NCBI GenBank assembly: GCA_035582835.1
Contig: JAYKAV010002109.1
Span: 1,992,857 to 2,056,856, forward strand
Direction: 5' to 3'
Source: Phoebastria nigripes
Taxonomy: Eukaryota; Chordata; Aves; Procellariiformes; Diomedeidae
DNA: 64,000 nt
The position numbers and the translations under genes were made by a program. How positions within the stretch are numbered: the stretch's first letter is position 1; the number at the start of each line of letters is the position of its first letter. Under the pieces are notes generated by a model. The model saw nothing but the letters and a program-made list of their open reading frames with translations, was not told the DNA's origin and ran no database searches. This document shows positions 34,601 through 46,050 of the stretch, one piece after another.

Positions 34601-37500
34601 TGAAACCAAGTACTCCTGTAACCAGCTGCATGACCTCAAAGCCTGGTCATTACTTATGTTGATGTTAGTTAAGACCAGGCAAATCATGCATCTGGTTATG
34701 ATAAAAAGGTGGTGGAGAGGTAGAACTCTACTAGACTGGCTATTTTGGTGGCAGGGATTTGGGCATGCTGTAAAATCAAGGACAGAAGAGGAACTGTAAA
34801 GAGGTGAATTCCAAGGTTTAAAGTGCAAATTTTCACTGGACTTGAAATCAAAGTGATTGAATCAAGTCAGGGATGTAGTATATCTGAAAGACCCAGACTT
34901 CAGTGAAGCACCCAAGCTGTCAGAATACAAGACCAGCTGGAAGGACCATTACTTGCCAAGGCATCACCATCTTTGAACTTTGGAAAGGTCCTTCCTTTCT
35001 GTGGGAATTTCCAGGTATAACAACAACAACCACCACCTTAAAAAAAAGCTTCCAGGAGAGCCAATTAAGACTTTGTGGTCATTTTCTATCATAGTGCCTC
35101 TCTCTCCCTAGGTCTCTGCCCACACAGCTTTTTACATAAAATATTACTGTCGGGATGCTCTGAAATGGTCATTANGGCTTCCTGTTGGGTCATAACAAAA
35201 ACAACATTCTTAGAAATAAAGTTTGAGGGCTCGCAGCGTTTCCTGGGTGGACATTGCTGGAACACGGGCTGGCAGACACTGTCTGGTGAGGGACCTGCCG
35301 TAGGTCCCCCCTTGGCTGCAGGGCTGGGTCAGGACACAAAGGAGCNGCTGTGGAGGGCTGGGGTCCATTCGGCTTCTCCAGCTATTCCCAACTGGTGCAA
35401 CCCCCTCCAGGTCATTCCTTGCTCCTAACCGTCAAAGATGGAAGCTAACAGCTACCCACAGAGTAGGCTAATATTTCTTTTATTCACATTTACAAAATAT
35501 ATAACAAATATACTCCAAAAATTAAAAAAGGCCCTTATCCCGATTCATTAATAGCAGCACCTAAAGCAGCAGATGGACTGAGGCTACAGTACTTCAATAT
35601 ATTCATTATTTAGGCCATTAATTGCCTTTTCACTGAAAACATCTGGCTTCTGATGCTCAGGGGGAAAAACAACATGATCCAAAACTAGTTTTAACTACAG
35701 GTTCATCTTCTATGAGGGCAGGTTAAATTCACATAAGAGTAGAAAAAAAGGACAGAAGTTTATTTACTGTTTTAGAGGATGGAACGAGATACACACTCAC
35801 TTCTGTATAACATGTTTTAAGTGACTTCGTAAGGGAAGCTCACTGGATATGGTTTTCTAATTGCTCCCTGTAAAACCCATGGGAAGAGCTGCTGCTTTTT
35901 CTTTCCTCAGGTCTTTAGCACGAGCAGAGCCATACAAGTAACTAATGCTTTGGAGAATCCCACACAGTGGGCTCAGAGCATCACCGGTCCCCAACAATCC
36001 TTTCCCCGAAAGACTCCAGTACCGACAGGGATTCACGCACACTCCTGCTTCCCTCAGACCGTTCCCCACAACACCAAACCTGTTTCTTATAAAACTAGCA
36101 ACGTCTGCTCAAATGTAGGTTTTTAAAAATAGACTTTTATAAAGATTACTGCTAAAAGAACAGTGTCGGGGAGAGGTATTTCACACGTCAGGGAAGACAA
36201 ATCCCACTTAATGAGACAGGGAGGTGTGTGTGGCATAATAGCCTTGAAATTAAACAATATTTTTCTAATAAGTAATCTCAAATGAAATGTTATGAGAAGA
36301 CAGTGAAACCAACTACTTTCAGGCTCTGACACAGTCTAAGTAATTAGCTTATGGCAGTGAACTACCCCATGTTAAAAGGAACTAAACTTTTAGTTGTTTA
36401 ATATACTAACAATCCCAGGGAGGAACTATTAACCTATTTCCAGATTTTTATTATTTTTTCTTAAACTCTCCAAGTTGCATGGTCCCAAGTAGGAAAGACA
36501 GGAAAGAGTAATCTGGTGGAGTTACAGAACAGGGGAAAGGCCCGTTGCCTCCAGCTCCTCACCTCCTTCAATTGCCCAACTGGTCAGAAGCACGTATCAA
36601 GTTTTTCTGCACTCTCATGTCAAGATGAGCGTTCTACAAATTACGTTGACTTTTTACCTCTCAAACGACAAGGGTTGCACAGACTTCTTCTGTAGAAAAG
36701 TCTGAATTTCAGAGCCAACACATGCTTTTTCCACACACATTCGTAGCTCATGAGATAGAAACAAGCCATTGAAGAGGGGTTACATCTCAAGCCATGTGCT
36801 CTGTGTCAGGGACCTGGGGAGTTAGACCCCACAGCCAGACTTATTTATAAACCATCTTCCTAAGGACCCACCAGGTTTGGAGAGAAGGGCTCTCGAAGTT
36901 TTGATAAAAAATTAATCGCTACTTTAGATTCCTGGTTTTGTAACTTTTTATCTTTTTATAAAATTACTCTTTATTAAACAGAAAACATTCCACGTNAGCA
37001 AAACTGTACTTTCAACCCATCATTTTGCAATGAATCGTCCTCTTTCCACATCTGAAAGCTTTCTAACACAGAATATGAAAAGGTTCTCAAGTGTTTGTGG
37101 TTACAGATGAGCTTATTTTTAAGCTGCTCGCAAAATGAGATAACTTCACTAGCCCATAAAATAATTATTACTGTAACAAGGTGGGTTACACCTATGCAAG
37201 ATTTCAAAGGTTAGATTTTACTCTTCATAAGAAAATACTACTTTAAATCTGAAGCTGTTCTTCAGCTACAGCATTGCCCCACTTTGGTGCTAGCCTAAGT
37301 AAGAACAGATATTTCTGGTAGTTTCCCACCCAATATACTTTACCTTTGAATAAATGGAAATTAAATTCTTAATGACAAATTGGGAGAACATGAACTGGAT
37401 GATGATGTCCTGCTAGCAAACAGAGACGAGGGAGAACTTTAAGAGCACCTTACTTCTGCNGTTGTAGCCTTTAAAAGCCTCTTGTAAAAAGATCTGTAAC

Positions 37501-37980
37501 TTAAGAATTACCAGCTGCCAACTAGGTTACTCCTCAGCAGAAACCTGACATCATCAGAATTCAGCTGTAATTGGGACAGAGACAACTCTCCAACAATTTA
37601 CTGTACAGCAATAAAACAGTCAACAATGCTGCACTAATCAAACTGTAAAGCAGCTCTCATTAGATGACTATCTCTGCATGAATAATGCACTATTACATGT
37701 TTAGGTTTTAATTAAATGTAATACATAAAATTTTCTTGTAATGAATATAGGTATCCATATGCCTCTATTATACTTGACTTCAATAATTCATCCATTTTTC
37801 TCACATCCACTCATTTGGACAATTTATCATATTGCCAGACTACTAATGTAAGTCATTTATGGGAAAAGTTTTTGATCGTAATTTACAGGCTAACTAGGAT
37901 TATAATGCTGCCAGTGTAGATATTCAACACTTTGTAAACTTGTATCGCATGCAGTAATTCTGAATAGATAACTAGATTTA
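37501..37980. promoter_or_regulatory. Enhancer-like non-coding block
   Basis: Unique AT-rich sequence free of repeats and frames. It includes ACAATGCTGCACTAATCAAA (SOX-like ACAATG and a TAATCA core) near 37624, ATGAATAATGCAC near 37678, TTTTAATTAAATG near 37706 and repeated CATTTAT/AATTCAT cores to 37860. It opens the densest run of such blocks in the window (37.5-40.7 kb). Confidence 0.4.
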
Positions 37981-38162
37981 GAAGGAAAAACAAAGGGGAT
38001 CCTGACACGATGAAAGAATTTTAGGAGGACTTAGCCTTGGATTCTCTGATTCTCATACCATTAAGATTGCCCTGCATGATGAAAATCCTACCTCTCTTCT
38101 TTCGCCCCTTCCCAAATCGGTGTTTTGTTCCTTTTATTGACTTTTTTTTTGGTGCATAGCCC

Positions 38163-38469
38163 ATGCTGATGGATTCTACATGTTTTCAGTCTCTGGGCAT
38201 TTGGAGATCTGGCTACTCTCAGACTCCTGAATCTGGAAACTCTCCAGAAGAGCTTTTTTCCCTTTTGCAGGAGTCACCTATTACTGTAGAAAAGTTACCT
38301 ATATCCCTGTACTCCTCNCATTTTGTAAGCCTCCCACCTGCTTTGTTTCAGGAGCCCAGCTGCAGGCACAGGTCTAACCTGCCTCAGCTCCCACCCCTGC
38401 CTGATTTCTACAAAGCAAGGAGAATTGCACTTCTACTCCACGTGCCAGCATCTGCAGATCTGATTTCAC
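38163..38469. other. Coding-like texture but no gene recognised
   Basis: A 105-codon plus-strand frame (38163-38480) crosses this CT-rich segment and includes an ambiguous base at 38318. It is rich in serine, leucine and proline because of the CT bias and has no family motif, so it is not called as a gene. Confidence 0.4.
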
Positions 38470-38790
38470 TCTGTAAATAGATTATATCCAATATTTATAA
38501 AATGATTAAGGCTAATCTGACATTTAATTAATGGAAACAGCAATGTTTGACTTTTTATTTTAATAAGCAACACCCTTTGTTCCCACAGAAATCATTACTA
38601 GCAGTATGTTAAAAAAAAAAAGCCAGAAAGATTTAACAAAAGGTTCCATTAAATTAGAGAGCAATAAACAAACACAGCCAATTTATGCATCGGAGTCATT
38701 AAATGTGTATCCTCTCCAACACTTTCTTCACAGATAGTACTTAGGTCTGCTACAATTGATCTGCGGGGAGCAGTTACCTTAATTATAAAA
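38470..38790. promoter_or_regulatory. Enhancer-like non-coding block
   Basis: It contains ATTAAGGCTAATCTGACA near 38503, TTTAATTAATGG near 38523, AACAGCAATGTTTGA (SOX-like) near 38536, TTTATGCATCGG near 38681 and GTCATTAAATG near 38695. An 11-nt A run near 38610 interrupts it. Motif-based inference. Confidence 0.38.
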
Positions 38791-39049
38791 TGAAACACCT
38801 CTGCTAATGCAGTCTTGGAGCCTTGTTAGTTTACACCCCAGACATGTGGCTCCGAATGGGCTCCAAATGCTAATGCCAGTAAAGGCAGACATCCTCAGTC
38901 TCTGATGTGCCGTGCTTGGCAGTCCATGACCGCGCTGCCTACCAGGCACCCCTGGTTTTTTTTTTCTCCCTCTTGCCCTTGGGGTGGAGATAAAATGCAA
39001 GAACTCTTTGGTCCAGCTCAGCATGTACTTTTGAATAGTTCATTCATGG

Positions 39050-39720
39050 GCAGCCATTTGTAGGAGAAGTCTTTTTATCTGATTATCTGCCCTCATTGTT
39101 AGGGCTTGTGCCTAGATGTGATGAGCCTTGCAGGAAAAATTAAAGAAGATGTAAACAGTAAATGCAGACATTTTGCAACATAGCTAAAAATAAATTGCAC
39201 TACAGGCAATTATGCAAGTTTTACTGGATACATTAAAAAGACATTAAATGCACAGCTGTTTTAAGTGTCTTTTAAGCTGATAAATTAACTGTCTAATAAA
39301 TTGTAAGATTTGTCAGCTAATAATGCTATTTTATCTGCTTTAACATATGCCTTCCTAGTTCATGAAGCATTATTGTAAGTGCCAAAAGGAGATAATGTGC
39401 ATTTTACAGTGTTATGTCTTAAGTGGAATGGATCATTGGCCATGAAGAAGTGTGTTAATAAATCTCCTAGGCTTTGTTAATTGCACTCAATGAAGTGTCA
39501 CTGTTAAAACACAAAAGATGTGATAGAGAAAGCTGAACATAATGTCTTTCAGTTTTACAATTAACAGTTCACTAGGCAAATCGACCAAAAAGAACATAAT
39601 TTGTTGAAGCCTTATTAACTTACATTTTCCTAGTCAAGGTCATAATTGTGAATGGCTTAAAGCTATCTTTTAATGCTCATCAGGAAGAGTAACCTTGCTA
39701 GAGAGAATGAACTTTTCCGT
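39050..39720. promoter_or_regulatory. Large enhancer-like non-coding block
   Basis: About 670 bp of unique, frame-free AT-rich sequence. It includes CATTGTT (SOX) at 39094-39100, a run of TAAATTAACTGTCTAATAAA type sequence near 39280, TGTCAGCTAATAATGC near 39311, TTAATTGCACTCAATGAAG near 39478 and a TGACCTTGACTAG-like reverse-strand element near 39634. The even, high-information AT-rich texture over several hundred bases is what long vertebrate conserved non-coding elements look like. It is the strongest candidate of this class here, but alignment to other vertebrates is needed to establish it. Confidence 0.45.
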
Positions 39721-40149
39721 CTCTCAGTAACACTTATCACTTGCTTTGTAGGTAGAAGACAAATAAAGCTGAACTTTGTTATACAGCCATCTCTTTTAGT
39801 CACTCACCACCAATAAATGCCACTCTAAAGGTGGGAAACATGACTTCAGACACCTTTTCTCTAGAGCAAATAAAGTGCAAAAAAATATAAAAAGGATTTT
39901 TGAAGAACTGTATAAGCCTATCGGAGCTAGCTTAGAGCAGAGAGAAGACTGCTGATTTAATTTGAAGAAATACTCATCAAGATTTGAGGCTTGGGGTTTT
40001 TTCAGTCTCCCCTGGAAACAATTCAGTGCAGAAGAGAAAACAAATAATCCACCACACTTAGCAAACAATTATCAAAAATCAAATACAATCACTAAATACC
40101 CTTCACGAAGAAGAGCTATTTCCATAATTCTTATAAAATATTGATTATT

Positions 40150-40670
40150 GAACATATTAACACTTCACAACATCTCATCAGATTTAGCACTACTGGGCTT
40201 TGTTGCAAAATCCTCCCACTTAAGACCATTTTGTGATAATGTAAAGTATTTTCTCCAGCAGAGTAATCAGAGTAAATACCGATAATGTTGAATTGGCACA
40301 CATGAATACAGATATATGATCACCATCTCACTAACCCTCATGAAGTAATGAGAGCACATGATAGAAGAATAATGACCAAGTGTTAATTTACATCTGTAAT
40401 TTCTTCCTAAAAACCTCAAAATGCAGAATACAATGATTTCATGGAAATAGTCATATATTTAAGTCTCAGACTACAAATGCTATCGCTTGCCATTAATGCA
40501 ACCATTACATTGTGCTGTACTACTTTAAATGCGCTCAGCACTGGCTGTTTGATTTGCCTGATAACAGTTGTAATACTCTTCCGTGACGCACACGAGATGT
40601 TAGAATATATATAAAATACTTATTAATAAATCATTCTGCAAGCATTAAAAATAATGAAAGGCACCCAGCT
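40150..40670. promoter_or_regulatory. Enhancer-like non-coding block
   Basis: Unique sequence with GCCATTAATGCAACCATTAC near 40490, a TGAATTGGCACACATG (NFI-like TTGGCA) segment near 40289, AGTGTTAATTTACATC near 40379 and GATTTGCCTGATAAC near 40551. No coding frame. It closes the 37.5-40.7 kb cluster; a GC-richer, stop-poor segment follows. Confidence 0.38.
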
Positions 40671-41080
40671 TTGCTGTTACTAGGTTACAGGATGCCACCC
40701 TGAACCACGCAGTCGATCAGAGCGTGCTTCTTCAAGTCTGACAGAGCACATTGATTGCCTGTGGGTGGACAAAGAGAGGATGCTCCCAACTCCAGGACCG
40801 GGCTCCTTGCTGCAGGGTAGCCCTTGGAGGTAGGTGGAGGAAGAAGGCAGAAGCTGGAGGAACAGGACAGGTGATGCTGGCACCCAGAGCCAAGGATGGG
40901 TGCTGGTGGGTCTGTGCCCCACCTCCATCAGCATTTGCAGGGCAGGAGATGCTGCAAACCCACTTGCACGGGTGCAGTAGGGAGCGAGGTGAGAGGACGT
41001 GTCAGTGGTTCAGCATTTGTCTTCCAGCTGGGGTTGTATGCCACACCTCAGCTTTACACAGTGCTGGACATGACACCTAC
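40671..41080. other. GC-richer segment open in several frames
   Basis: Three overlapping frames (40680-40934 minus, 40751-41089 plus, 40896-41114 plus) are open in this purine-rich, GC-richer segment. The overlap on both strands and lack of any domain argue for stop-poor composition rather than coding. No splice structure stands out. Confidence 0.45.
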
Positions 41081-44000
41081 ACGTTATGAGTCTACCTGCC
41101 CATTTCAAAATTAAGCAGAATAATTTTTACCTTTTATCTTGAGACCCAGTGAGGTTGAATCAATATCTGCCAGGGACTCTGAGAATCCTGGGTACCAGGG
41201 ACTATCCAAAACACAAAGCATTACTGCTAACAAACAGCAGCATTAAATAACACTTGCCTACAACCTGGGAATATTTCCTTACATTTTTAACGAAGTTGCT
41301 TCAATTTGTTCAAACTCTTAAATCTTTTTTATGAAAGCAGAATCAGAAGGGTCACAGCTTTCAAGTCTAGTCCCTGGGCATCATAGGCAAGTATGATGTC
41401 CAAAAAAAGGCAGTTTGGGATTACTCTGAAAGACTGCACGTGCACAAGTCTTACAGAAAAAAGTTACTATCAGAAAACAGAGAACTCCTTCTTTTCCCAT
41501 AAGGCTGCCTTTAGTGACAGTGGATTGTTTAAACAACCAGCAGTGTATCTGCATATTAAAGAATACCTACAGAATATTAATATTTTCACCTAATACCTAT
41601 GAACATGCACCCTAGAATCCTCTCCAGAGGAATAAACTCATCCAACCAGAAAAGGCAAAGTGAACACATCATTTGTGTCCAAGCAAGTTGCTTCAAACTC
41701 CATAGATAGCAATAAGGCCAAAAATTATCCTTAAAAACTGTGCCATGGATAATTTTGCATAATGCATAATTTTCTAATAATGCATAAAATCAGTGCAAGA
41801 ATTGGACTAAAACTTAATTGGAAACAGTAGCTGGTATAAAGATATTTGTGCACATACGCACATGTAGAGCGAAACATAAAGGTATACACATAAATAGATA
41901 TGTATTTCCAACTCACAGTTACTCCACAGCTGACAAAAGCAATTTCAAGAGATCATATCAAAACCAGTGACACCAAGACAACACAAAATAGCTGAAACAC
42001 TATGTTTTATAAATAAAGAGATTTATGTTTGTACTAGAATAGCTCAGCTACATAAAGAGTAATAGCTGAAGAGAGACATCCCGGAAAGCTGGGAAACCTT
42101 CAAAAATTTGAATGTCACACCATTACAGTTCTTCCTGGGCGTATCAGCTAAAGGACAGGGATAGGAGTACATGCAAGAATTCAAACTCTTTCTGCTCCAG
42201 CATGGGGATGCAGTGCTCTGCTCCCACCGGGATGCATCCCCTCACACAAGGCTTGATATTAAGGCTCAGTCTTGCCACAAGTAGTGCTCCTGCCCAGGTA
42301 CAATCTTGTATTTGATCTGTTAGGGACNACCAGCGAAATACTGTCCTACCAGCTACGTTCAGATAACTCCGATGCCTCTTACAAGTTGCTTTCTCGTCAT
42401 TTTAAAAATCAGAATTATGAAGACTGTTATTTGTATTTGTGTGCTATCTCTAGAAACACGATTAGCAACAATGCCCTAAAGGTTTATGATTTGATTTCAC
42501 GTGTCAATCATGCAGGCATATACCTATCAAGAAGAAATGCAAACTTTGCTCAGTCTGAGGTTTCATACCCTGCTTTAAGCAATCTAGTTGGGCTGTACAG
42601 TAAGATTTAGATATCTTTAGAGTGAAACTGAGTCCAGTTTTGAGATAATGTATTTATACTTCATGATGATTCAATTCGATGAAGAATCTATCGCTATTCA
42701 CAGATTGTTAGTATGAAACCAGATGAACACAGCTGGTTTTGCCTTGGTAAACTGAGATCCCTTTAAGTCTCAAATACAAATCGATGCTTTGAGAATTACA
42801 ATGGGAAGGTCTCAGCCCTCTTCTATTGANCCGAGCCCCACAAATAGGCTTTCAAAAGACATACCGCACAAGTTTTGCGGAACTCAGCTAACCAATCTCC
42901 TAGAAAACGTGTAATAATTCACTCCCCTAGCCCCAAAACATTTATCTTGAGTAGCATGATTTCCTGAGATAATAAATTACTATTCTTTAGGTTAAAAGAG
43001 GGTTGCATGACTAGACAAATTTCCTGGGCCGATGCTATAGCACACTAAAAAAAGACCCTGGAAACTACGCTTTAGTGGAAAGGTGCCTGTGACTACCTGG
43101 GAACAAAGCTGGCTCCCCATCTCCAGAGATGCCTCTGCAAGAGCAAACAAAGCGAACTTCAAAGTGCTCTGCTTTTTGTGTTTGTTTTGGGTTGGTTTGT
43201 TTTTTTTTTTTCCCCTCTTCTGTAAGTTGGCTTCAACAGTTCTTAAACAGTTCTTTAACCACCTTGAATTTAATTTCTCTAAGCCACATTTAAGGAGAAG
43301 AATTACCATCTGTCACAGTGGGTTAATCAGGATCAGCGTACCACAACTCATTCACTTTTTATTAAAACAATAACCCTTCAGTTACTAAATTTTCTGGGAT
43401 CTTTTCCNTGAAGGCACAAGCCGTGCTTATCCCATAGGAGCTACTGACACCACTCACAAAAGTTAACTAACCTATAAACAAGCACACGGATGTTGGTTCA
43501 TATAATGTTGCCGCATCAATTTTATTACCCTTTGCCTACACCGGTGGTTTATTTTTTATTTATTGAGTCTCTTGTGAAGCTCAGAAAACATTAACATATG
43601 ATGCAGATAAACAGCCACCTCAAAGACGGGGAACTTTTAGAAACTGGAGTCACCATAACAATATTAAGATTGTAAAAATAAATGCTCTGCTAGTGTCCGT
43701 TTGGGAAGCAAAACACTCGAGAAAAATCAGTAAAAAGAAAAAAATCCCTGCACGCTACCAGATTAGCACGCGTGAATCCAGAGAAACCTGAGCGTTGACT
43801 TAACCAAGCATGGCTAAAGCTGGAACAGTAGCAAGAAAAGAGATTGCAATTTTCTCGAAACTGTGAACAAAAGATCTGAACACCAGCAAAAAGCAATGAA
43901 TCCTCTTCATTCACCGAAACCAACTAAGTGGTAACAAATTGTGAGTTTCCAGTTGGAGACAATTGGCCAGGAATAATTATGCGAGATGCTAAAGGCTGAC

Positions 44001-45160
44001 TTAACTCTTTCTTCCACCCGTTTCTGCGAGGCATCAGAAGGGAGAGCTGTAATAAGCGTTGCATGCTGGGACCCACGCCACATTACAACCAATTTACTTT
44101 CTCACAGAGAAGTTCGTCCTGCTGGGAGAGCAGGTTTCCATAGATAAAAGATGGGATCTCAAAACAAATTAAGGCTACGCGAAGCATGCCTGCATTTTAC
44201 TGTAGTAAATTCTGCAGAGCCTGCCTGTTGGCAGGGGTAAGCTGTTATGACTTCAGCAGATACCAATCTGCGATATGTTAAATAAATAAAAAGCTGAAGC
44301 TACTTAACCAAGCTCTGTGCATTGGAAGGAACAATAGTGGATGTAGCCTTTTCTTCCTCTAACGTTTCAATCTTTCATTATTTAGTTTAATAACAACTTT
44401 GTGGGCAATTTAGTTGGTAAGCAGAAGAACCGATAAAAAAAAGAAAAAGTACTATTTTACTTGGAGATGACAAAGGATGTTTTTAAAATCTTTTGCTTCA
44501 GATCATTATACTAAAGCATTGGGGGGTATTCTACAAGTGTTCTGAGATACTGTTGCATTCCACGTTTAAAATGTTACATTATCAGCTTCTAATAAACATT
44601 TAGCAAGGAGTACAGATAACAAGAAGTTTTTGAAGAACCGTATTTTCTGAGTCATTTTGTTTACGAGCCGATTGTTTTGCATGCATCTGTTTGAAAGCAC
44701 ATTTTGTTTTGATCCATCCTTCTCAGCCTTGCAGATAGGAAGAAACGCTGAAATTATTTGCAAATGAGAATCATCATCTTCGCTTTCAGAGACTGTAGAG
44801 CAGGCAGAACAGAAATTGCTAATCCTAACAGAAATTGCTCAGCATAGGCATGTAATTAAATTTCTTAGTGAAAGAAAAAAACCAATCTTACTATTTGAAA
44901 NATGAGACACCTGAGCTTAAAATTTTGGCCAAAAGCTATGTAAAGTCAGACCTCTAAATTATTTTCTGTATCATGGCGTTGGCATGGATTTAGAGCTGCA
45001 GTGTTTCTGAAGACCTTGCTTTATTTCTCTTACTTATTTCTTTCTCTGCCATAAGGGTGGTGACTGCCCTCCAACATAACTCAGGCACCTGCTTCTCTCT
45101 CAAATTCTGGTAGACTCATTTGCTCTTGGATTTAAAAATAGTCTATAAATCAATCACTGG
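41081..45160. other. Non-coding stretch, no gene recognised
   Basis: Unique AT-rich sequence with a T run at about 43199-43211 and a 13-base direct repeat AACAGAAATTGCT at 44808-44820 and 44827-44839. Frames such as 42272-42610 (112 codons, with an ambiguous base), 42992-43309 and 43690-43923 show no family signature. No RNA gene or transposon was recognised. Confidence 0.48.
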
Positions 45161-45163
45161 TGC

Positions 45164-45186
45164 ATTATTACACTGGGTGTAATAAT
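45164..45186 (+). other. Perfect 10-bp inverted repeat
   Basis: ATTATTACAC (45164-45173) and GTGTAATAAT (45177-45186) are exact reverse complements around TGG. The right arm is also the start of the 24-bp direct repeat unit that follows. AT-rich inverted repeats can extrude as cruciforms. Confidence 0.65.
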
Positions 45187-45281
45187 ATAATAATTGCAAG
45201 TTAATTATAATATAATAATAATATTATAATAAAATAATATGTTAAGAACATACAATTGTGTAATAATATAATAATTGCAAG
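45177..45281. repeat. 24-bp exact direct repeat flanking TAATA array
   Basis: GTGTAATAATATAATAATTG followed by CAAG occurs at 45177-45200 and again at 45258-45281 without mismatch, an 81-base period. Between the copies lies an irregular ATA/ATAAT array. The arrangement suggests slippage or segmental duplication within an AT-rich minisatellite. Confidence 0.8.
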
Positions 45282-45803
45282 CTAAAATGCCTGGATAGAA
45301 AAACCCTTGTTAAAGCGTCACCCTGTAAACCCTACCTGCGCAACTAAAAGCCCAGTTCTTCCAAACCCCACTCCTGGCAGTATTACTTTCTTATCATCCT
45401 GCGGTACGTAAGCAGGTGTTATTCACACCTTCAATTCATACAGGTGATTTATTAGGAGATATACTGAAATGTACTTGCCAAGGGAGGATGGTGAATTTAC
45501 TTTTTCCTGATTATGGCCCATTCTTTAACAGCTCAGTAAATATTTTCCTCATCCCTTTAATACACATTTGAAGGATAAACAACCCAAAGGAGGGAAATCA
45601 GTCAGATAAAAAAAAAAAAGGCCATGCAGGTTTCCATCAGATTGAGTATATATTTTGGTAGCAAATAAAACAGACTGCAAGAATCACCAAAAGAAGAAAG
45701 CACAGATTTGGGGGAGATTTGGCTATTAGTCTGCTCGCAACACAGGGCAAGCAATCTCTAAGCAGCCTTCTCACTAGACTCTAGGATATGTACGTGCACG
45801 TTC

Positions 45804-46050
45804 TATATATAAAGGGTTATAAATAAAAGAAAAGAAGGGATTTGCTATTATTTCAGATAAGATAAAGTGGAACCCACCTTTGGTATTTATATAGTCTCAT
45901 AGTATTTTAGCACTTAACGCCTTTTCTCAGAGCACCGCTGCGAGACTCGGGAGCGCTGCTCTCGCAGGCGTGCGTGCGGGGAAGCGAAGCCCAGCCTTGA
46001 CTGCGGGGAGGTGTCCGTGGGCGTGGATTGGGAGCTGGGAACACCTCGCT
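45804..46050 (+). promoter_or_regulatory. TATA-like box followed by CpG-rich patch
   Basis: TATATATAAAGG at 45804-45815 is a good TATA-box match. About 95 bp downstream begins a patch with about 14 CpGs between 45918 and 46048. The combination could mark an orphan or non-coding RNA promoter reading right, although a TATA box normally sits about 30 bp from the start site and no initiator or downstream exon is evident. Two minus-strand frames (45907-46113 and 45927-46184) are open across the GC-rich part and look like composition artefacts. Confidence 0.25.

Larger units (their letters stand above)
29941..37500. other. Long non-coding stretch, no gene recognised
   Basis: Mostly unique sequence. 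It holds a 16-nt A run (30017-30032), a hairpin at 30654-30679, a homeodomain-site cluster at 31603-31633, a C run at about 32629-32637 and a GC-rich segment at 35215-35410. Open frames such as 31831-32169 (112 codons), 33777-34070 (97), 34348-34548 (66) and 35075-35428 (117, with two ambiguous bases) have no recognisable domain and were not called. No RNA gene or interspersed repeat was identified. Confidence 0.45.
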
